From: Bacillus nitratireducens
GTDB lineage: Bacteria > Bacillota > Bacilli > Bacillales > Bacillaceae_G
Assembly: GCF_001884135.1 (NCBI RefSeq)
Contig: NZ_MAOC01000007.1
Coordinates: 124,001 to 188,000, forward strand
Length of the DNA: 64,000 nt
Reading direction: 5' to 3'
The translations under genes and the position numbers were made by a program. The notes under the pieces were generated by a model, which saw only the letters and a program-made list of their open reading frames with translations, searched no databases and was not told where the DNA came from. Within the stretch, counting starts at the first letter, position 1, and each line of letters begins with the position of its first letter. Of the stretch, positions 11,132-21,794 are shown one piece after another.

Positions 11132-12031
11132 TTATGCCCGTGGGTGATGCTTCATGTAAACAGAACGCAATCTTTCTTTAGAGACATGCGTATAAATTTG
11201 TGTCGTAGACAAATTTTCATGACCTAATAGCTCCTGTACAGTACGTAAATCCGCTCCTTCATCCAACATATGTGTAGCAAATGTATGCCTTAACATATGG
11301 GGACTTATCCGCATTGTAAGCGAAGCCTTCTTAATGAGCTCGTTTAAAACATAACGTACACCCCGATCTGTTAACGGCGTACCCTTCGCATTTAAAAATA
11401 CCATATGAGAATGTTCTTCAGTCTTTTGAATTAACTGTTTTCTCCCGTTCTCGATATAAGTAATTAAAGCATCTTGTGCATAGCTTCCGAACGGAATATA
11501 TCTTTGTTTTTTCCCTTTTCCCATCACTAAAATTGTTCCTACCGCAAAGTCAATATCAGTAAGCTGTAGGTTAACGCATTCACTTACACGAATCCCAGTT
11601 GCATACATTAACTCTAACAAAGCTTGATTCCTTTGACCTAGTGGCGTCTCTGTATCAGAAACTTCAAATAATTCCTCTAACTCTTCAGCATATAAAAACT
11701 TTGGGATGGACAATTCTTTCTTGGGGAGTGACGCAAGTGCAAACGGATTATCTTTTTGATAACCTTCACGCATCAAAAAACGATATAAACTTCGTAAGCT
11801 TGATACTTTTCTTGCGACAGATTTACGGGCTAACTTTTCATCGTGCAACGTCGTCAAGTATAAACGAACATCCGCGTATGTAACATCTAAAAAAGAGGAT
11901 ATGCCTTCTCGCTCCATAAATTGCACAAAATGTTCTAAATCATTTTGATAACTTGCAATTGTATATTTTGAATAATTTCTTTCAATTTGTAAATATCCTA
12001 CGAATAATTGTAACAATTTCTTCACATTCAC
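11132..12031 (-). CDS. xerC: Tyrosine recombinase XerC (CodV)
   Basis: Site-specific recombinase that resolves chromosome dimers at dif with XerD. About 299 residues: SAM-like N-terminal domain, then the catalytic domain with Arg in YATGIRVSEC, Lys in GKGKKQRYIP, HMLRHTFATH, LLGHENL and the tyrosine in TTQIYTHV. The frame reaches a GTG at 12040, but GAGGTG lies 6 nt before the GTG at 12031, giving MNVKKLLQLF, which matches the B. subtilis CodV N-terminus better. First gene of the codY operon. Confidence 0.94.
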   Translation of the reverse strand: MNVKKLLQLFVGYLQIERNYSKYTIASYQNDLEHFVQFMEREGISSFLDVTYADVRLYLTTLHDEKLARKSVARKVSSLRSLYRFLMREGYQKDNPFALASLPKKELSIPKFLYAEELEELFEVSDTETPLGQRNQALLELMYATGIRVSECVNLQLTDIDFAVGTILVMGKGKKQRYIPFGSYAQDALITYIENGRKQLIQKTEEHSHMVFLNAKGTPLTDRGVRYVLNELIKKASLTMRISPHMLRHTFATHMLDEGADLRTVQELLGHENLSTTQIYTHVSKERLRSVYMKHHPRA

Positions 12032-12046
12032 ATAACTCACCTCAAT

Positions 12047-12083
12047 AAAGGCTACTAAATCGTATCACAACTCAGTAGCCTTT
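12047..12083 (-). terminator. Hairpin between trmFO and xerC
   Basis: A perfect 10-bp stem (12047-12056 with 12074-12083) lies just before the xerC ribosome site (GAGGTG, 12037-12042). No U-run follows on the minus strand, so it may be an mRNA structure rather than a strong terminator. Confidence 0.5.
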
Positions 12084-12096
12084 GCAAGAAATTTAA

Positions 12097-13401
12097 CTAA
12101 ATATTTACAAAATTTTGAATTGTTTCTAAAGCGCGTGTAGCATACGCTTCATTTCGCTCTTGTTTCCTTTTAATTTTCTTCTCTAACGGTGCAAATAGAC
12201 CGAAGTTTGCATTCATTGGTTGGAAGTTTTTCGCATTAGTCGCTGTAATATAATTTGCCATACTTCCCATTGCCGTTACAGATGGTAGTACAACTGGCTC
12301 TTCACCTTTTACAAGTCGAGCAGCGTTAATACCTGCCAATAATCCTGATGCTGCTGATTCAACATATCCCTCTACTCCAGTCATTTGACCGGCGAAGAAT
12401 AAATCATCGCGTTGTTTATATTGATATGTTGGACGAAGTAAGTTAGGCGAATTAATAAACGTATTACGATGCATTACACCATAACGTACAATTTCTGCGT
12501 TTTCTAGTCCTGGAATTAGCTGTAATACTTCTTTTTGTGGCCCCCACTTTAAATGTGTTTGGAAGCCTACAATATTGTATAACGTTCCTGCTGCATCATC
12601 TTGACGTAGCTGAACAACTGCATATGGTGTTTTTCCTGTTTTCGGATCTTCTAATCCAACAGGTTTCATCGGTCCAAATACTAACGTCTGTCTTCCTCTA
12701 CTCGCCATAACTTCTACTGGCATACAACCTTCAAAGAAAATTTCTTTTTCAAATTCTTTTAAAGGCACTGTCTCAGCAGCAATTAACGCTTCATAAAAGC
12801 GATCAAACTCTTCTTCTGTCATTGGACAGTTTAAATATGCAGCTTCACCTTTATCATAACGAGATTTTAAATATACTTTATTCATATCAATGCTGTCTTT
12901 CTCAACAATTGGTGCTGCAGCATCATAGAAATAAAAATAATCTTCACCTGTTAATTCTTTTAATTGCGCAGCAAGATCAGGAGACGTAAGTGGACCTGTC
13001 GCGATAACAGTAGGTCCTTCTGGAATTTCAGTGATTTCTTCATTCATCACAGTTACGTTTGGATGGTTTTTCACATACTCAGTTACCTTCGCCGCAAATT
13101 CATGACGATCTACAGCTAAAGCTCCTCCTGCTGGTACAGAGCACTCATCAGCTGCACGAATAATAACAGAGTCCATTAGGCGCATCTCTTCTTTAATAAC
13201 ACCAACAGCATTTGTTAATGTGTTTGCGCGAAGCGAGTTACTGCATACTAGCTCTGCAAATTTATCTGTGTGATGAGCTGGCGTTTGCCTTACTGGTCTC
13301 ATTTCATATAATCTTACTTGGACACCACGTTTTGCAATTTGGTAAGCTGCTTCGCTTCCTGCAAGACCTGCGCCAATGACGTTTACTACTTGTGTTGTCA
13401 T
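12097..13401 (-). CDS. trmFO: Folate- and FAD-dependent tRNA (uracil-54-C5) methyltransferase TrmFO
   Basis: Makes ribothymidine at position 54 of tRNA using methylenetetrahydrofolate and FADH2. 434 residues from ATG 13401 ([20 protein letters not shown]), with the FAD-binding GAGLAGSE at the N-terminus, then [10 protein letters not shown] and a second nucleotide-binding part near the C-terminus ([20 protein letters not shown]). The frame extends 18 codons upstream across the topA stop, but GGTGAG lies 6 nt before 13401. Order topA-trmFO-xerC as in B. subtilis (topA-gid-codV). Confidence 0.96.
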   Translation of the reverse strand: MTTQVVNVIGAGLAGSEAAYQIAKRGVQVRLYEMRPVRQTPAHHTDKFAELVCSNSLRANTLTNAVGVIKEEMRLMDSVIIRAADECSVPAGGALAVDRHEFAAKVTEYVKNHPNVTVMNEEITEIPEGPTVIATGPLTSPDLAAQLKELTGEDYFYFYDAAAPIVEKDSIDMNKVYLKSRYDKGEAAYLNCPMTEEEFDRFYEALIAAETVPLKEFEKEIFFEGCMPVEVMASRGRQTLVFGPMKPVGLEDPKTGKTPYAVVQLRQDDAAGTLYNIVGFQTHLKWGPQKEVLQLIPGLENAEIVRYGVMHRNTFINSPNLLRPTYQYKQRDDLFFAGQMTGVEGYVESAASGLLAGINAARLVKGEEPVVLPSVTAMGSMANYITATNAKNFQPMNANFGLFAPLEKKIKRKQERNEAYATRALETIQNFVNI

Positions 13402-13427
13402 ATATATCTCACCTTTCCTTTTCTTCC

Positions 13428-13459
13428 CGAAAAAAATGTGAGCAGTTACGCTCACATTT
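13428..13459 (-). terminator. Intrinsic terminator at the end of topA
   Basis: A perfect 10-bp stem (13434-13443 with 13450-13459, loop AGTTAC) is followed on the minus strand by six U. The topA stop codon (13452-13454) lies inside the stem. Confidence 0.85.
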
Positions 13460-15530
13460 GTTGTTCTTCTTCATAATCACACGAAATACATTGTACTTGC
13501 ACGCCTTTTTTCAACTTCTTCTCTACAAGCATACCTTCGCACTTCGGACATTTACGGCCAATCGGCTTATCCCAAGATACAAAGTCACACTCTGGATACG
13601 TACCGCATCCATAGAAAAGACGTTTCTTTTTATTACTTCGACGTTCAATAATTTGTCCTTTATCACACTTCGGACAAGTCACACCGATTTCTTTCACAAT
13701 CGGCTTTGTATTACGACAATCAGGGAAATTCGAACATGCCATAAACTTCCCGTATTTACCCATTTTAAAGACCATTGGGTGCTCACATAATTCACAGTCT
13801 TCCCCAGCTGGTTCATCTTTAATTTCCACTTCACGCATTTCTTTTTCCGCTTTCTCTAAGCGCGGTTCAAATCCTACGTAGAAATCATCAACAATTTTCA
13901 CCCAATTCGCATTTCCTTCTTCTACTTCATCAAGGCTTTGCTCCATATTGGCAGTAAATTCAATGTTAATAATTTCCGGGAAAAACTCTAAAATAAGTTC
14001 GATTACTATTCCACCAAGTTCAGTCGGAACGAAGCGTTTATTATCTAAACCAACGTATCCACGTTTTTGAATCGTTTCAAGTGTCGGTACATATGTAGAT
14101 GGTCTCCCAATTCCAAGTTCCTCAAGTGTTCTTACTAGACGAGCCTCTGTATAACGTGGCGGAGGTTGTGTGTAATGTTGCTTCGGTTCTATATCTTTTG
14201 AAAATACAGTTTCCCCTACTTCTAAAGGTGGCAACATTTTATCTTTTTCTTCCGCACCATCATCTTTCGACTCTACATACACTTTCATAAATCCTGGGAA
14301 CTTTACAACCGATCCACTTGCACGGAACTGAACATTGTTATTAATGAGTCTCGCTGTAACAGTATCCATTATAGCAGATGCCATTTGACTTGCAACAAAT
14401 CGCTCCCAAATCAGTTTATACAAACGTAGTTGATCACGACCTAAGAAACTTTTTAGTTCCTCTGGCTTTCTCATTACCGAAGTAGGACGAATCGCCTCAT
14501 GCGCATCTTGTGCATTCGACTTTTTCGTTTCTTTCTTCTTCTCTGTCCCTATGTATTCCGCACCGAACGACTCTGTAATATAAGTACGAGCCTCTGTTTG
14601 AGCAGTTTCTGAGATCCTTGTTGAATCGGTTCTCATATACGTAATAAGACCTACAGTCCCTTGCTTTCCAAGATCTATCCCTTCATACAATTGCTGCGCA
14701 AGCATCATTGTTTTCTTTGCTCGCATATTTAATTTACGTGCAGCTTCTTGTTGCAAGGAAGATGTTGTAAACGGTAATGCCGGATTACGCTTTCGCTCTT
14801 TTCGCGTTACATTTTCAACCGAAAACGCATTATCTTTCATCTTTTCGATTATTTCGTTCACTTGTTCTTCGTTCGTTAATTGAACTTTTTCACCATCTAC
14901 ACCGTAAAAGCTTGCTTCAAATGTGTCTTTACCTTTCACAAATTCTGTTTTAATTGTCCAGAATTCTTCAGGTTCAAAGTTTTGAATTTCTGTTTCACGT
15001 TCGATAATTAGACGAACTGCTACAGATTGTACGCGTCCTGCACTTAATCCCTTTTTTACTTTCTTCCATAATAAAGGACTAATATTGTAACCAACAAGAC
15101 GATCGAGTATACGCCTTGCTTGTTGCGCATCTACTAAATCCATATTAATTGCCCGAGGATGTTTAAATGATTCTTTTATTGCATCTTTTGTAATCTCATT
15201 AAATACCACTCGGCAATCTGATTCAACGTCCACATTTAACGTATTCGCTAAATGCCAAGCAATTGCTTCCCCTTCGCGGTCTGGATCGGCCGCGAGATAG
15301 ACTTTCTTTGCTTTTTTTGCCGCTGATTTTAAATCTTTTAAAACGGGACCTTTACCACGAATGGTAATATACTTCGGGGTGAAGTTATTCTTTACTTCTA
15401 TCCCCATTTGGCTTTTAGGTAAATCGCGAACATGTCCCATGGACGCAACGACTTTGTATTTTTTCCCTAAATATTTCTCAATGGTCTTCGCCTTAGAAGG
15501 CGACTCCACGATTACGAGGTAATCTGACAT
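13452..15530 (-). CDS. topA: DNA topoisomerase I
   Basis: Type IA topoisomerase that relaxes negative supercoils. 692 residues: TOPRIM domain (Glu9 in [18 protein letters not shown] with Asp82 and Asp84), the active-site tyrosine in [11 protein letters not shown] (Tyr298), and three C-terminal four-cysteine zinc ribbons (CELCEH...CSNFPDC, CPKCDKG...CGTYPEC, CPKCEGM...CISC). AAGGAGG lies 7 nt before the ATG. It has its own promoter candidate at 15613-15642. Confidence 0.98.
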   Translation of the reverse strand: MSDYLVIVESPSKAKTIEKYLGKKYKVVASMGHVRDLPKSQMGIEVKNNFTPKYITIRGKGPVLKDLKSAAKKAKKVYLAADPDREGEAIAWHLANTLNVDVESDCRVVFNEITKDAIKESFKHPRAINMDLVDAQQARRILDRLVGYNISPLLWKKVKKGLSAGRVQSVAVRLIIERETEIQNFEPEEFWTIKTEFVKGKDTFEASFYGVDGEKVQLTNEEQVNEIIEKMKDNAFSVENVTRKERKRNPALPFTTSSLQQEAARKLNMRAKKTMMLAQQLYEGIDLGKQGTVGLITYMRTDSTRISETAQTEARTYITESFGAEYIGTEKKKETKKSNAQDAHEAIRPTSVMRKPEELKSFLGRDQLRLYKLIWERFVASQMASAIMDTVTARLINNNVQFRASGSVVKFPGFMKVYVESKDDGAEEKDKMLPPLEVGETVFSKDIEPKQHYTQPPPRYTEARLVRTLEELGIGRPSTYVPTLETIQKRGYVGLDNKRFVPTELGGIVIELILEFFPEIINIEFTANMEQSLDEVEEGNANWVKIVDDFYVGFEPRLEKAEKEMREVEIKDEPAGEDCELCEHPMVFKMGKYGKFMACSNFPDCRNTKPIVKEIGVTCPKCDKGQIIERRSNKKKRLFYGCGTYPECDFVSWDKPIGRKCPKCEGMLVEKKLKKGVQVQCISCDYEEEQQM

Positions 15531-15612
15531 GCTAGTGCCTCCTTAAGAGGTGGATTCAAGTCTTCATCAATCTTATTGATTTCTCTTGTTTTTGTCAATC
15601 AAGAATGAATAT

Positions 15613-15642
15613 ACCATACAGTGACAATCTACCATTTGTCAA
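15613..15642 (-). promoter_or_regulatory. Sigma-A promoter candidate of topA
   Basis: On the minus strand, a consensus -35 TTGACA (15637-15642) and a -10 TATGGT (15613-15618) are separated by 18 nt, about 85 nt before the topA start and downstream of the dprA stop. No terminator is visible after dprA. Confidence 0.5.
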
Positions 15643-15674
15643 TAATTGTTTAATAAAAACATAAAAATATAAGG

Positions 15675-16544
15675 TTAATTTATAATTTCCTCCAGGATAT
15701 CCTCTGCATTTCGTACTAATTTTGCACCTTGTTGAATAAGATAATTCGTTCCTGATGCACTATCTATAAATATTGGTCCAGGAAGGGCAAATACCTCCCT
15801 ATTTTGCTCTAATGCGAGGTCTGCAGTAATAAGTGATCCACTTCTCGATTTTGCTTCTACAACTAAAACCCCTTTACTTATTCCACTAATAATTCGATTT
15901 CTTTTTGGAAAATACCATTTTTTCGGTGCATAATGCGGAGGATACTCTGTCAATAACAATATATAGTCTTTCCACGTGTCATATAAACGTCTATTCTCTT
16001 TCGGATACATATAAGATAATCCATGTCCTAAGATAGCAATAGTCGGGCAATGCTTACTTACTGTAACTTCGTGAGCGATTGTATCTATCCCTCTTGCAAA
16101 CCCACTAACAATAAGCCATTCCTTTTCAAGTAAAGGGTGTAAAATAAATTTCATACTCTTCTTTCCGTATAAAGACGGATCTCTCGTCCCAACAATCGCT
16201 AATTTATTTACTTTACTAAGAAAATCCTTCTCCCCTTTTCCATATAAAACAAAAGGGGGATCTTGTATTTCTCGCAATAATTTTGGATAATCCTCATCCC
16301 ATATAGTCATATAAAATATTCGATTTTTTTCTAAATAGGAGATATATCGCTGGAGACTTGCATTCTGAAGAAAATTTACTAGTTCTGAAGATTTTTTCGA
16401 GGATATTCCAGCGTAATATTCAAATTGCTTCGCACTAAAAGTGTACATCCCATTCAATTCCGGATCAACATATAGTATCCTCTCCATCACTTTCCAATGA
16501 TCCGCCAACACGTAATGTAGGTGCAATAATCGTTCTCTTTTCAT
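15675..16544 (-). CDS. dprA: DNA-processing protein DprA (Smf)
   Basis: Loads RecA on incoming single-stranded DNA during natural transformation. 289 residues: an N-terminal SAM-like part, then the Rossmann-type DNA-binding fold with LAIVGTRDPSLYGKK, SGFARGIDTIAHE, GLSYMYPKENRRLY, RNRIISGIS, and the C-terminal EAKSRSGSLITADLALEQNR with PGPIFIDSASGTNYLIQQGA. No additional winged-helix domain, as in Bacillus DprA. AAGGAG lies 7 nt before the ATG. It sits between sucD and topA as in B. subtilis. Confidence 0.95.
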   Translation of the reverse strand: MKRERLLHLHYVLADHWKVMERILYVDPELNGMYTFSAKQFEYYAGISSKKSSELVNFLQNASLQRYISYLEKNRIFYMTIWDEDYPKLLREIQDPPFVLYGKGEKDFLSKVNKLAIVGTRDPSLYGKKSMKFILHPLLEKEWLIVSGFARGIDTIAHEVTVSKHCPTIAILGHGLSYMYPKENRRLYDTWKDYILLLTEYPPHYAPKKWYFPKRNRIISGISKGVLVVEAKSRSGSLITADLALEQNREVFALPGPIFIDSASGTNYLIQQGAKLVRNAEDILEEIIN

Positions 16545-16589
16545 CTTAATTCTCCTTACCCATAATTTTTATTATGTAAACAGGAAAAG

Positions 16590-16624
16590 TATAAAAAGAC
16601 ACCCTCAAACAAGAAGGTGTCTTT
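16590..16624 (-). terminator. Intrinsic terminator after sucD
   Basis: A perfect 9-bp stem (16595-16603 with 16616-16624) whose 3' arm on the minus strand runs into a U-rich tail. It ends the sucC-sucD operon before dprA. Confidence 0.8.
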
Positions 16625-16632
16625 CAAAAAGA

Positions 16633-17535
16633 TTAATAGTTTTTACAAGTTTCAAATAATCCCTTTTCTTTTAAAACAGAGATTAATGTTTCACCCATAA
16701 CAGCTGGCGTTTCAGCTACTTTAATACCACAAGCTTCCATTGTTTTAATCTTTTCCGCAGCAGTTCCTTTACCGCCAGAAATGATTGCACCGGCATGGCC
16801 CATACGTTTGCCTTCAGGCGCAGTTTGGCCACCAATGAAGCCGACAACTGGTTTTGTCATATTAGCTTGTACCCACTCAGCTGCTTCTTCTTCTGCCGTA
16901 CCGCCGATTTCACCAATCATAATTACAGCATGTGTTTCTTCATCTTCATTAAATGCTTTTAACGCATCAATAAAGTCTGTACCGTTAACAGGGTCCCCAC
17001 CGATACCTACAGCAGTAGATTGGCCAATACCTTCTTGTGTTAACTGATGTACAGCTTCATACGTTAATGTACCAGAGCGAGATACGATACCCACATGACC
17101 TTTTTTATGAATGTATCCTGGCATAATACCAATTTTACATTCATCAGGTGTAATGACACCAGGACAGTTTGGTCCAAGTAAACGTGTATGTTTACCTGCC
17201 ATATATCTCTTTACATTTACCATATCTAATACAGGGATTCCTTCAGTAATACATACTACTAAATCAATCTTTGCATCAACTGCTTCCATAATTGCATCAG
17301 CCGCAAAAGCGGGTGGAACGTATACAACTGAAGCATTTGCGCCTGTTGCTTTCACTGCATCTTCTACAGTATCAAATACTGGTACACCTTCAATATCAGT
17401 GCCACCTTTACCTGGAGTTACACCACCGACAATTTTCGTACCGTATTCAATCATTTGTTTTGTGTGGAATAATCCTTGAGAACCTGTAATACCTTGAACA
17501 ATAACTTTTGTATCTTTATTAACTAATACGCTCAT
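16633..17535 (-). CDS. sucD: Succinyl-CoA synthetase alpha subunit
   Basis: TCA-cycle enzyme that makes ATP (or GTP) and succinate from succinyl-CoA. The 300 residues carry the CoA-binding N-terminal Rossmann fold ([12 protein letters not shown]), [10 protein letters not shown], and the phosphohistidine loop [17 protein letters not shown] with His247. It follows sucC by 19 nt and is co-transcribed with it. Confidence 0.98.
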   Translation of the reverse strand: MSVLVNKDTKVIVQGITGSQGLFHTKQMIEYGTKIVGGVTPGKGGTDIEGVPVFDTVEDAVKATGANASVVYVPPAFAADAIMEAVDAKIDLVVCITEGIPVLDMVNVKRYMAGKHTRLLGPNCPGVITPDECKIGIMPGYIHKKGHVGIVSRSGTLTYEAVHQLTQEGIGQSTAVGIGGDPVNGTDFIDALKAFNEDEETHAVIMIGEIGGTAEEEAAEWVQANMTKPVVGFIGGQTAPEGKRMGHAGAIISGGKGTAAEKIKTMEACGIKVAETPAVMGETLISVLKEKGLFETCKNY

Positions 17536-17554
17536 TTTTCTCCCCCGCTTTCTA

Positions 17555-18715
17555 TTAGCCCACTAGTGAAACAATTTTTTGTGCACCGTCTGCCATAGAT
17601 TCTGCTGCAACAATATTTAAGCCAGACTCATTTAAAATCTTCTTACCTAACTCTACGTTTGTACCTTCAAGACGTACAACTAAAGGTAACTCAAGACCTA
17701 CTTGCTTCGTTGCTTCAATAACACCTTCTGCAATAACATCACACTTCATAATGCCACCAAAAATGTTAACGAAGATACCTTTTACATTTTTGTCAGAAAG
17801 GATAATTTTGAATGCTTCTGTAACTTTTTCAGCTGTTGCGCCGCCACCAACATCTAAGAAGTTAGCTGGGTCACCATGGTAATGTTTAATGATATCCATT
17901 GTAGCCATTGCTAAACCTGCACCATTAACCATACAACCGATATTTCCATCTAAAGGAATGTAGTTTAAGTCATATTTAGAAGCTTCAATTTCTTTTGAAT
18001 CTTCTTCATCAAGATCACGAAGTTCTAAAATGTCTTTATGGCGATATAACGCATTAGAATCGAAGTTTAATTTCGCATCTAAAGCCATAACTTTACCGTC
18101 ACCTGTTGTAACAAGTGGATTAATCTCAGCGATAGAGCAATCTTTTTCGATAAACGCACTATATAAGCCCATCATAAACTTCACAGCTTGTCCTACCAGC
18201 TCTTTTGGAATATTGATGTTAAACGCGATTCGACGTGCTTGGAAACCTTGTAAACCTACTGCTGGATCAATATATTCTTTAAAGATTTTTTCAGGTGTTT
18301 TTTCTGCTACTTCTTCAATTTCTGTTCCACCTTCTTCAGATGCCATTAAAACAACTTGAGAAGTTGCACGATCTAACACAAGACCTACATAATATTCTTT
18401 TTTAATATCGCAACCTTCTTCGATAAGTAAGCGTTTTACTTCCTTACCTTCAGGACCTGTTTGATGCGTCACAAGTGTAGTTCCTAAAATGCTTTCTGCA
18501 TATGTACGAACTTCTTCTAAATTTTTCGCAACTTTTACTCCGCCAGCTTTGCCGCGTCCACCAGCGTGAATTTGCGCTTTAACTACACATACTTCTGTTC
18601 CTAATTCTTTAGCTGCTTCTACAGCTTCTTCTACTGTAAATGCAACCTTCCCGTTCGGAACGCTAACCCCATAGCTTCTAAGGACTGCCTTACCTTGGTA
18701 CTCATGGATATTCAT
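17555..18715 (-). CDS. sucC: Succinyl-CoA synthetase beta subunit
   Basis: ATP-grasp subunit of succinyl-CoA synthetase that binds the nucleotide and succinate. 386 residues, starting [17 protein letters not shown], with the nucleotide-binding [33 protein letters not shown] and the C-terminal [18 protein letters not shown] lies 8 nt before the ATG. It has a sigma-A promoter at 18786-18814 and an A/T-rich leader with overlapping hairpins. Confidence 0.98.
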   Translation of the reverse strand: MNIHEYQGKAVLRSYGVSVPNGKVAFTVEEAVEAAKELGTEVCVVKAQIHAGGRGKAGGVKVAKNLEEVRTYAESILGTTLVTHQTGPEGKEVKRLLIEEGCDIKKEYYVGLVLDRATSQVVLMASEEGGTEIEEVAEKTPEKIFKEYIDPAVGLQGFQARRIAFNINIPKELVGQAVKFMMGLYSAFIEKDCSIAEINPLVTTGDGKVMALDAKLNFDSNALYRHKDILELRDLDEEDSKEIEASKYDLNYIPLDGNIGCMVNGAGLAMATMDIIKHYHGDPANFLDVGGGATAEKVTEAFKIILSDKNVKGIFVNIFGGIMKCDVIAEGVIEATKQVGLELPLVVRLEGTNVELGKKILNESGLNIVAAESMADGAQKIVSLVG

Positions 18716-18753
18716 GGTCCCATCCTCCCCTGTTTTCCTGTTTTACTCGAAAA

Positions 18754-18776
18754 GTTTTTTAATGTTTAAAAAACAT
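18754..18776 (-). promoter_or_regulatory. Overlapping alternative hairpins in the sucC leader
   Basis: Two mutually exclusive perfect inverted repeats share bases: 18754-18762 with 18666-style partner 18766-18774 (9-bp arms, 3-nt loop) and 18762-18767 with 18771-18776 (6-bp arms, 3-nt loop). They start within a few nt of the predicted transcript start. A/T-rich, so stability in RNA is modest. Function unknown. Confidence 0.5.
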
Positions 18777-18785
18777 CACATTGCC

Positions 18786-18814
18786 ATTGTATAAGATGAT
18801 TGGCACGCTGTCTA
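18786..18814 (-). promoter_or_regulatory. Sigma-A promoter of sucCD
   Basis: On the minus strand, -35 TAGACA (18809-18814) and -10 TACAAT (18786-18791) are separated by 17 nt, each with one mismatch to consensus. It lies 70 nt before the sucC start in the rnhB-sucC gap. Confidence 0.65.
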
Positions 18815-18881
18815 CAATAAAGTGTCAGAAAACTGAAATCGCTTTATTCTTTTTTGAAAATAATAATGTTCATATACCAAA

Positions 18882-18917
18882 ATAAAAAAATAAGCTGTAT
18901 ATTCACAGCTTATTTTT
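18882..18917 (-). terminator. Intrinsic terminator at the end of rnhB
   Basis: A 13-bp perfect stem (18886-18898 with 18905-18917) followed by U on the minus strand. The rnhB stop codon overlaps the stem. Confidence 0.8.
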
Positions 18918-19683
18918 AAATCATATCTTTAATTGGCGCAAATGATTTCCGATGTTCCTCTAACACTCCATGTGATTCAATCGCTTCTAAATGCTGTTTC
19001 GTCCCATATCCCATATGTTGTTCAAATCCATATGCAGGATACTTTTTACCTAACTCTTTCATCATACGATCTCTTGTCACTTTCGCAATAATAGATGCAG
19101 CTGAAATAGATATACTTTTCGCATCACCTTTAATGATTGATGTTTGTGGAATTGATGTAGGCAACTTCATCGCATCGATTAATAAATATTCTGGTGTACA
19201 TGATAAATTGGCAACTGCATCTAACATCGCTTGCTTCGTTGCTTGATAAATATTGATTTCATCAATAATTTGTGGTGATACAATTCCAACTCCAATTGCA
19301 ATCGCATGCTCTTTAATTTCATCATAAAAACGCTCTCGTTTCGCTTCACTCAACTTTTTCGAGTCATTTAACCCTGGAATATAAAACTCTTCCGGAAGGA
19401 CAACAGCAGCTGTCACAACAGGTCCAGCTAACGGTCCTCGTCCCACTTCATCAATGCCCGCAATATACGTGATTCCTTTTTCACGCAAAGCATGTTCATA
19501 CTTAGACATTTCTAGAAATTTCTCTTTTTCCTTGTGTGCCAACTCTTTTTGTTTATACCACTTCAAAATTAATTTTTGAACACCTTTTCTCTCGTCTTTC
19601 ACTAACATTTGAAAACGTTCATCTTCTTCATTTATAATTTCTTTTAGCAAACATTCGGCTTCTTGTATAGTCATTTTTTGCAT
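18916..19683 (-). CDS. rnhB: Ribonuclease HII
   Basis: Cleaves RNA in RNA-DNA hybrids and at misincorporated ribonucleotides. 255 residues: an N-terminal extension typical of Bacillus RNase HII, then the catalytic core starting [17 protein letters not shown] with the DEXGRG motif (Asp78, Glu79), [13 protein letters not shown], and [18 protein letters not shown] lies 9 nt before ATG 19683. Located between rbgA and sucC. Confidence 0.96.
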   Translation of the reverse strand: MQKMTIQEAECLLKEIINEEDERFQMLVKDERKGVQKLILKWYKQKELAHKEKEKFLEMSKYEHALREKGITYIAGIDEVGRGPLAGPVVTAAVVLPEEFYIPGLNDSKKLSEAKRERFYDEIKEHAIAIGVGIVSPQIIDEINIYQATKQAMLDAVANLSCTPEYLLIDAMKLPTSIPQTSIIKGDAKSISISAASIIAKVTRDRMMKELGKKYPAYGFEQHMGYGTKQHLEAIESHGVLEEHRKSFAPIKDMI

Positions 19684-19711
19684 CTATCTATACTCCTTTT
19701 TAAACGTATCC

Positions 19712-19741
19712 AAAAAGAAAAGACGCACATACGCACGTCTT
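19712..19741 (-). terminator. Hairpin/terminator at the end of rbgA
   Basis: A 6-bp stem (19720-19725 with 19736-19741) followed on the minus strand by a U-rich tail (complement of 19712-19720). It overlaps the rbgA stop at 19740 and precedes rnhB. Confidence 0.5.
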
Positions 19742-20630
19742 ATACTTCTTCTACTTTCTCCACATCTTCTACCTGCTCTGCAAACTCTTCCGGTGTTTCA
19801 AACGTCATTTTCCCGAGTTTACCACCACGAAGCTCACGAAGTATAAGTTCAGATGTTTTATCATAGTCAATCATGCCGCCGCCCATTAGGCAACCTCTGT
19901 TTTTTCCGATTGCATCAAATAACTCCACAATATCTTCTGGAATGTCATTTAAATTATATCGCTCTTTTAATCGTTCTGGATAATGTTTCTCCATAAAACG
20001 TAATGCATAAACAGCTACATCTTGTAGATTTAAAATAGAGTCTTTAATTGCACCAGTCGTAGCTAGACGTAAACCAACTAATTGATCTTCAAATTTAGGC
20101 CACAAAATACCTGGTGTATCAAGTAACTCCATTTCTTTTCCAACTTTAATCCACTGCTGAGCCGTAGTTACTCCAGGACGATCTCCTGTTTTCGCGATAT
20201 TTTTCTTCGCTAATTTATTAATCAAAGTAGATTTACCAACATTTGGAATACCTACGATTAAAGCACGAATCGCTCTCGGTCTAATACCTTTAGCAACCAT
20301 TTTATCGAATTTTTCTTTAACAAGGATTTTACAAGCTGCTGCAATTTCTTTCATACCTTGTCCAGCTTGTGCATTAATTGAAATTGCCTTATGGCCCTTT
20401 TCTTTAAAATATGCGATCCATTGTTTCGTTAAACGATCATCTGCCATATCCGCCTTATTTAAAACAACCAACCTCGGTTTATGTGTAATAATTTCATCAA
20501 TCATCGGATTTCGAGAAGATAAAGGTAATCGAGCATCTACAAGCTCAATTACAACATCGATTAACTTTAATTTTTCTGTTACTTGGCGTCTAGCCTTTGC
20601 CATATGTCCTGGGAACCATTGAATTGCCAT
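19740..20630 (-). CDS. rbgA: Ribosome biogenesis GTPase A
   Basis: Circularly permuted GTPase needed for late assembly of the 50S subunit (YlqF in B. subtilis). 296 residues from ATG 20630 ([17 protein letters not shown]). The G4 motif NKAD comes before the P-loop GIPNVGKST and the G3 motif DTPG, which shows the permutation. The frame extends 18 codons into the signal peptidase gene, but AAGGTGG lies just before 20630. Genes on both sides (rplS, trmD, rimM) also serve the ribosome. Confidence 0.96.
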   Translation of the reverse strand: MAIQWFPGHMAKARRQVTEKLKLIDVVIELVDARLPLSSRNPMIDEIITHKPRLVVLNKADMADDRLTKQWIAYFKEKGHKAISINAQAGQGMKEIAAACKILVKEKFDKMVAKGIRPRAIRALIVGIPNVGKSTLINKLAKKNIAKTGDRPGVTTAQQWIKVGKEMELLDTPGILWPKFEDQLVGLRLATTGAIKDSILNLQDVAVYALRFMEKHYPERLKERYNLNDIPEDIVELFDAIGKNRGCLMGGGMIDYDKTSELILRELRGGKLGKMTFETPEEFAEQVEDVEKVEEV

Positions 20631-20650
20631 GTTGCCACCTTCTTTTTCTG

Positions 20651-21202
20651 TTATTTCACAATACGTGCATCTTTTAACGGCCAATATAACATATTTGCAT
20701 TACCAATTACTTGGTCCACTGAAATTGTACCAATCGTCCGGCTATCTTTACTAAAACGGCGATTATCACCTAAAACAAATAATTGACCTTCTGGAACAGT
20801 TTTCTTTCCAGTCATTTCTTCAAGAGTAAAATCATATGTAAGCGGTCCGTCAGAAATTTGTTTTTTCTGTTTGTCTAAGTACGGCTCCTCATAAGCTTTT
20901 CCATTAACGTATAGTTTATCATTACGATATTCGATTTCATCGCCTGGTAGGCCGATAATACGCTTAATATAATCTTTTTCTTCCGTCGCTCGAAATACAA
21001 TAATATCAAAGCGCTTCGGATCACCTATGTGATAACCTATTTTATTAACAATCATTCGATCACGGTCATGTAAAGTTGGTGACATCGATACACCATCTAC
21101 GAGAATTGGCGCAAAGAAAAACTGCCTAATAACGCCCGCTAATACAATAGCAATCAAAATTGCTTTGATCCATTCCCAAAGTGAACTCTTTTCTTTCTTC
21201 AT
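20651..21202 (-). CDS. lepB: Type I signal peptidase
   Basis: Cleaves Sec and Tat signal peptides at the outer face of the membrane (family S26). 183 residues from ATG 21202, which has GGAGG 8 nt upstream. One N-terminal membrane anchor ([15 protein letters not shown]), the catalytic serine in GVSMSPTL (Ser39), the catalytic lysine in [16 protein letters not shown] (Lys80), and the [14 protein letters not shown] box. Short Gram-positive form with a single anchor. B. subtilis has no sip gene at this place between rplS and rbgA. Confidence 0.95.
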   Translation of the reverse strand: MKKEKSSLWEWIKAILIAIVLAGVIRQFFFAPILVDGVSMSPTLHDRDRMIVNKIGYHIGDPKRFDIIVFRATEEKDYIKRIIGLPGDEIEYRNDKLYVNGKAYEEPYLDKQKKQISDGPLTYDFTLEEMTGKKTVPEGQLFVLGDNRRFSKDSRTIGTISVDQVIGNANMLYWPLKDARIVK

Positions 21203-21261
21203 GCATTTCCCCTCCACAGTTATGTAAGCTGCTCGTATTATATCAAAATTTTATATAGATT

Positions 21262-21294
21262 GGAAAAAGGGAGCTTGTGTATTTACAAGCTCCC
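21262..21294 (-). terminator. Intrinsic terminator after rplS
   Basis: A perfect 10-bp stem (21269-21278 with 21285-21294) followed on the minus strand by five U (complement of 21264-21268). It separates rplS from the signal peptidase gene. Confidence 0.88.
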
Positions 21295-21303
21295 ATACAT
21301 GTC

Positions 21304-21648
21304 TTATCGAATTTCTTTAATACGTGCTTTTTTACCGCGAAGGTTACGTAAGTAGTATAACTTAGCACGACGTACTTTACCACGGCGAAGTACTTCGATG
21401 TTCGCGATTCTTGGCGTGTGAACTGGGAATGTACGCTCAACACCTACGCCGTAAGAAATCTTACGAACTGTGAATGTTTCACTGATTCCGCCACCACGAC
21501 GTTTGATTACAACACCTTCGAAAAGCTGAATTCTTTCACGAGTTCCCTCAACTACTTTTACGTGTACACGTAAAGTGTCTCCAGGACGGAATGAAGGAAG
21601 GTCAGTTTTTAATTGGCCTTTTGTAATTTCTGCGATTAATTGTTGCAT
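21304..21648 (-). CDS. rplS: 50S ribosomal protein L19
   Basis: Large-subunit protein at the 30S-50S interface. The 114 residues start [20 protein letters not shown] and contain the L19 signature ([33 protein letters not shown]). AAAGGAG precedes the ATG. It has its own promoter and a structured leader at 21655-21740. Confidence 0.98.
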   Translation of the reverse strand: MQQLIAEITKGQLKTDLPSFRPGDTLRVHVKVVEGTRERIQLFEGVVIKRRGGGISETFTVRKISYGVGVERTFPVHTPRIANIEVLRRGKVRRAKLYYLRNLRGKKARIKEIR

Positions 21649-21654
21649 ATTAAA

Positions 21655-21740
21655 TTCTCTCCTTTAAACAGATGCTCTTATAAAGTCTTAATAAATTACA
21701 GCGGAACATCGTTAATACGGCTACTGATTTCAGTAGCACA
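21655..21740 (-). ncRNA. Candidate L19 leader RNA of rplS
   Basis: The transcribed leader between the promoter (21747-21775) and the rplS start begins with a strong stem (GCTACTG, 21720-21726, with 21731-21737). Low-GC Firmicutes are known to carry an autoregulatory leader in front of rplS (L19 leader). I infer identity from position and the 5' hairpin; the conserved core was not verified base by base. Confidence 0.45.
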
Positions 21741-21746
21741 AATGTT

Positions 21747-21775
21747 ATAATAGCATATTGCTAGGACTGTTGCAA
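21747..21775 (-). promoter_or_regulatory. Sigma-A promoter of rplS
   Basis: On the minus strand, -35 TTGCAA (21770-21775) and -10 TATTAT (21747-21752) are separated by 17 nt, about 100 nt before the rplS start. Confidence 0.6.
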
Positions 21776-21794
21776 TAGAAAATATATCAAGCCC

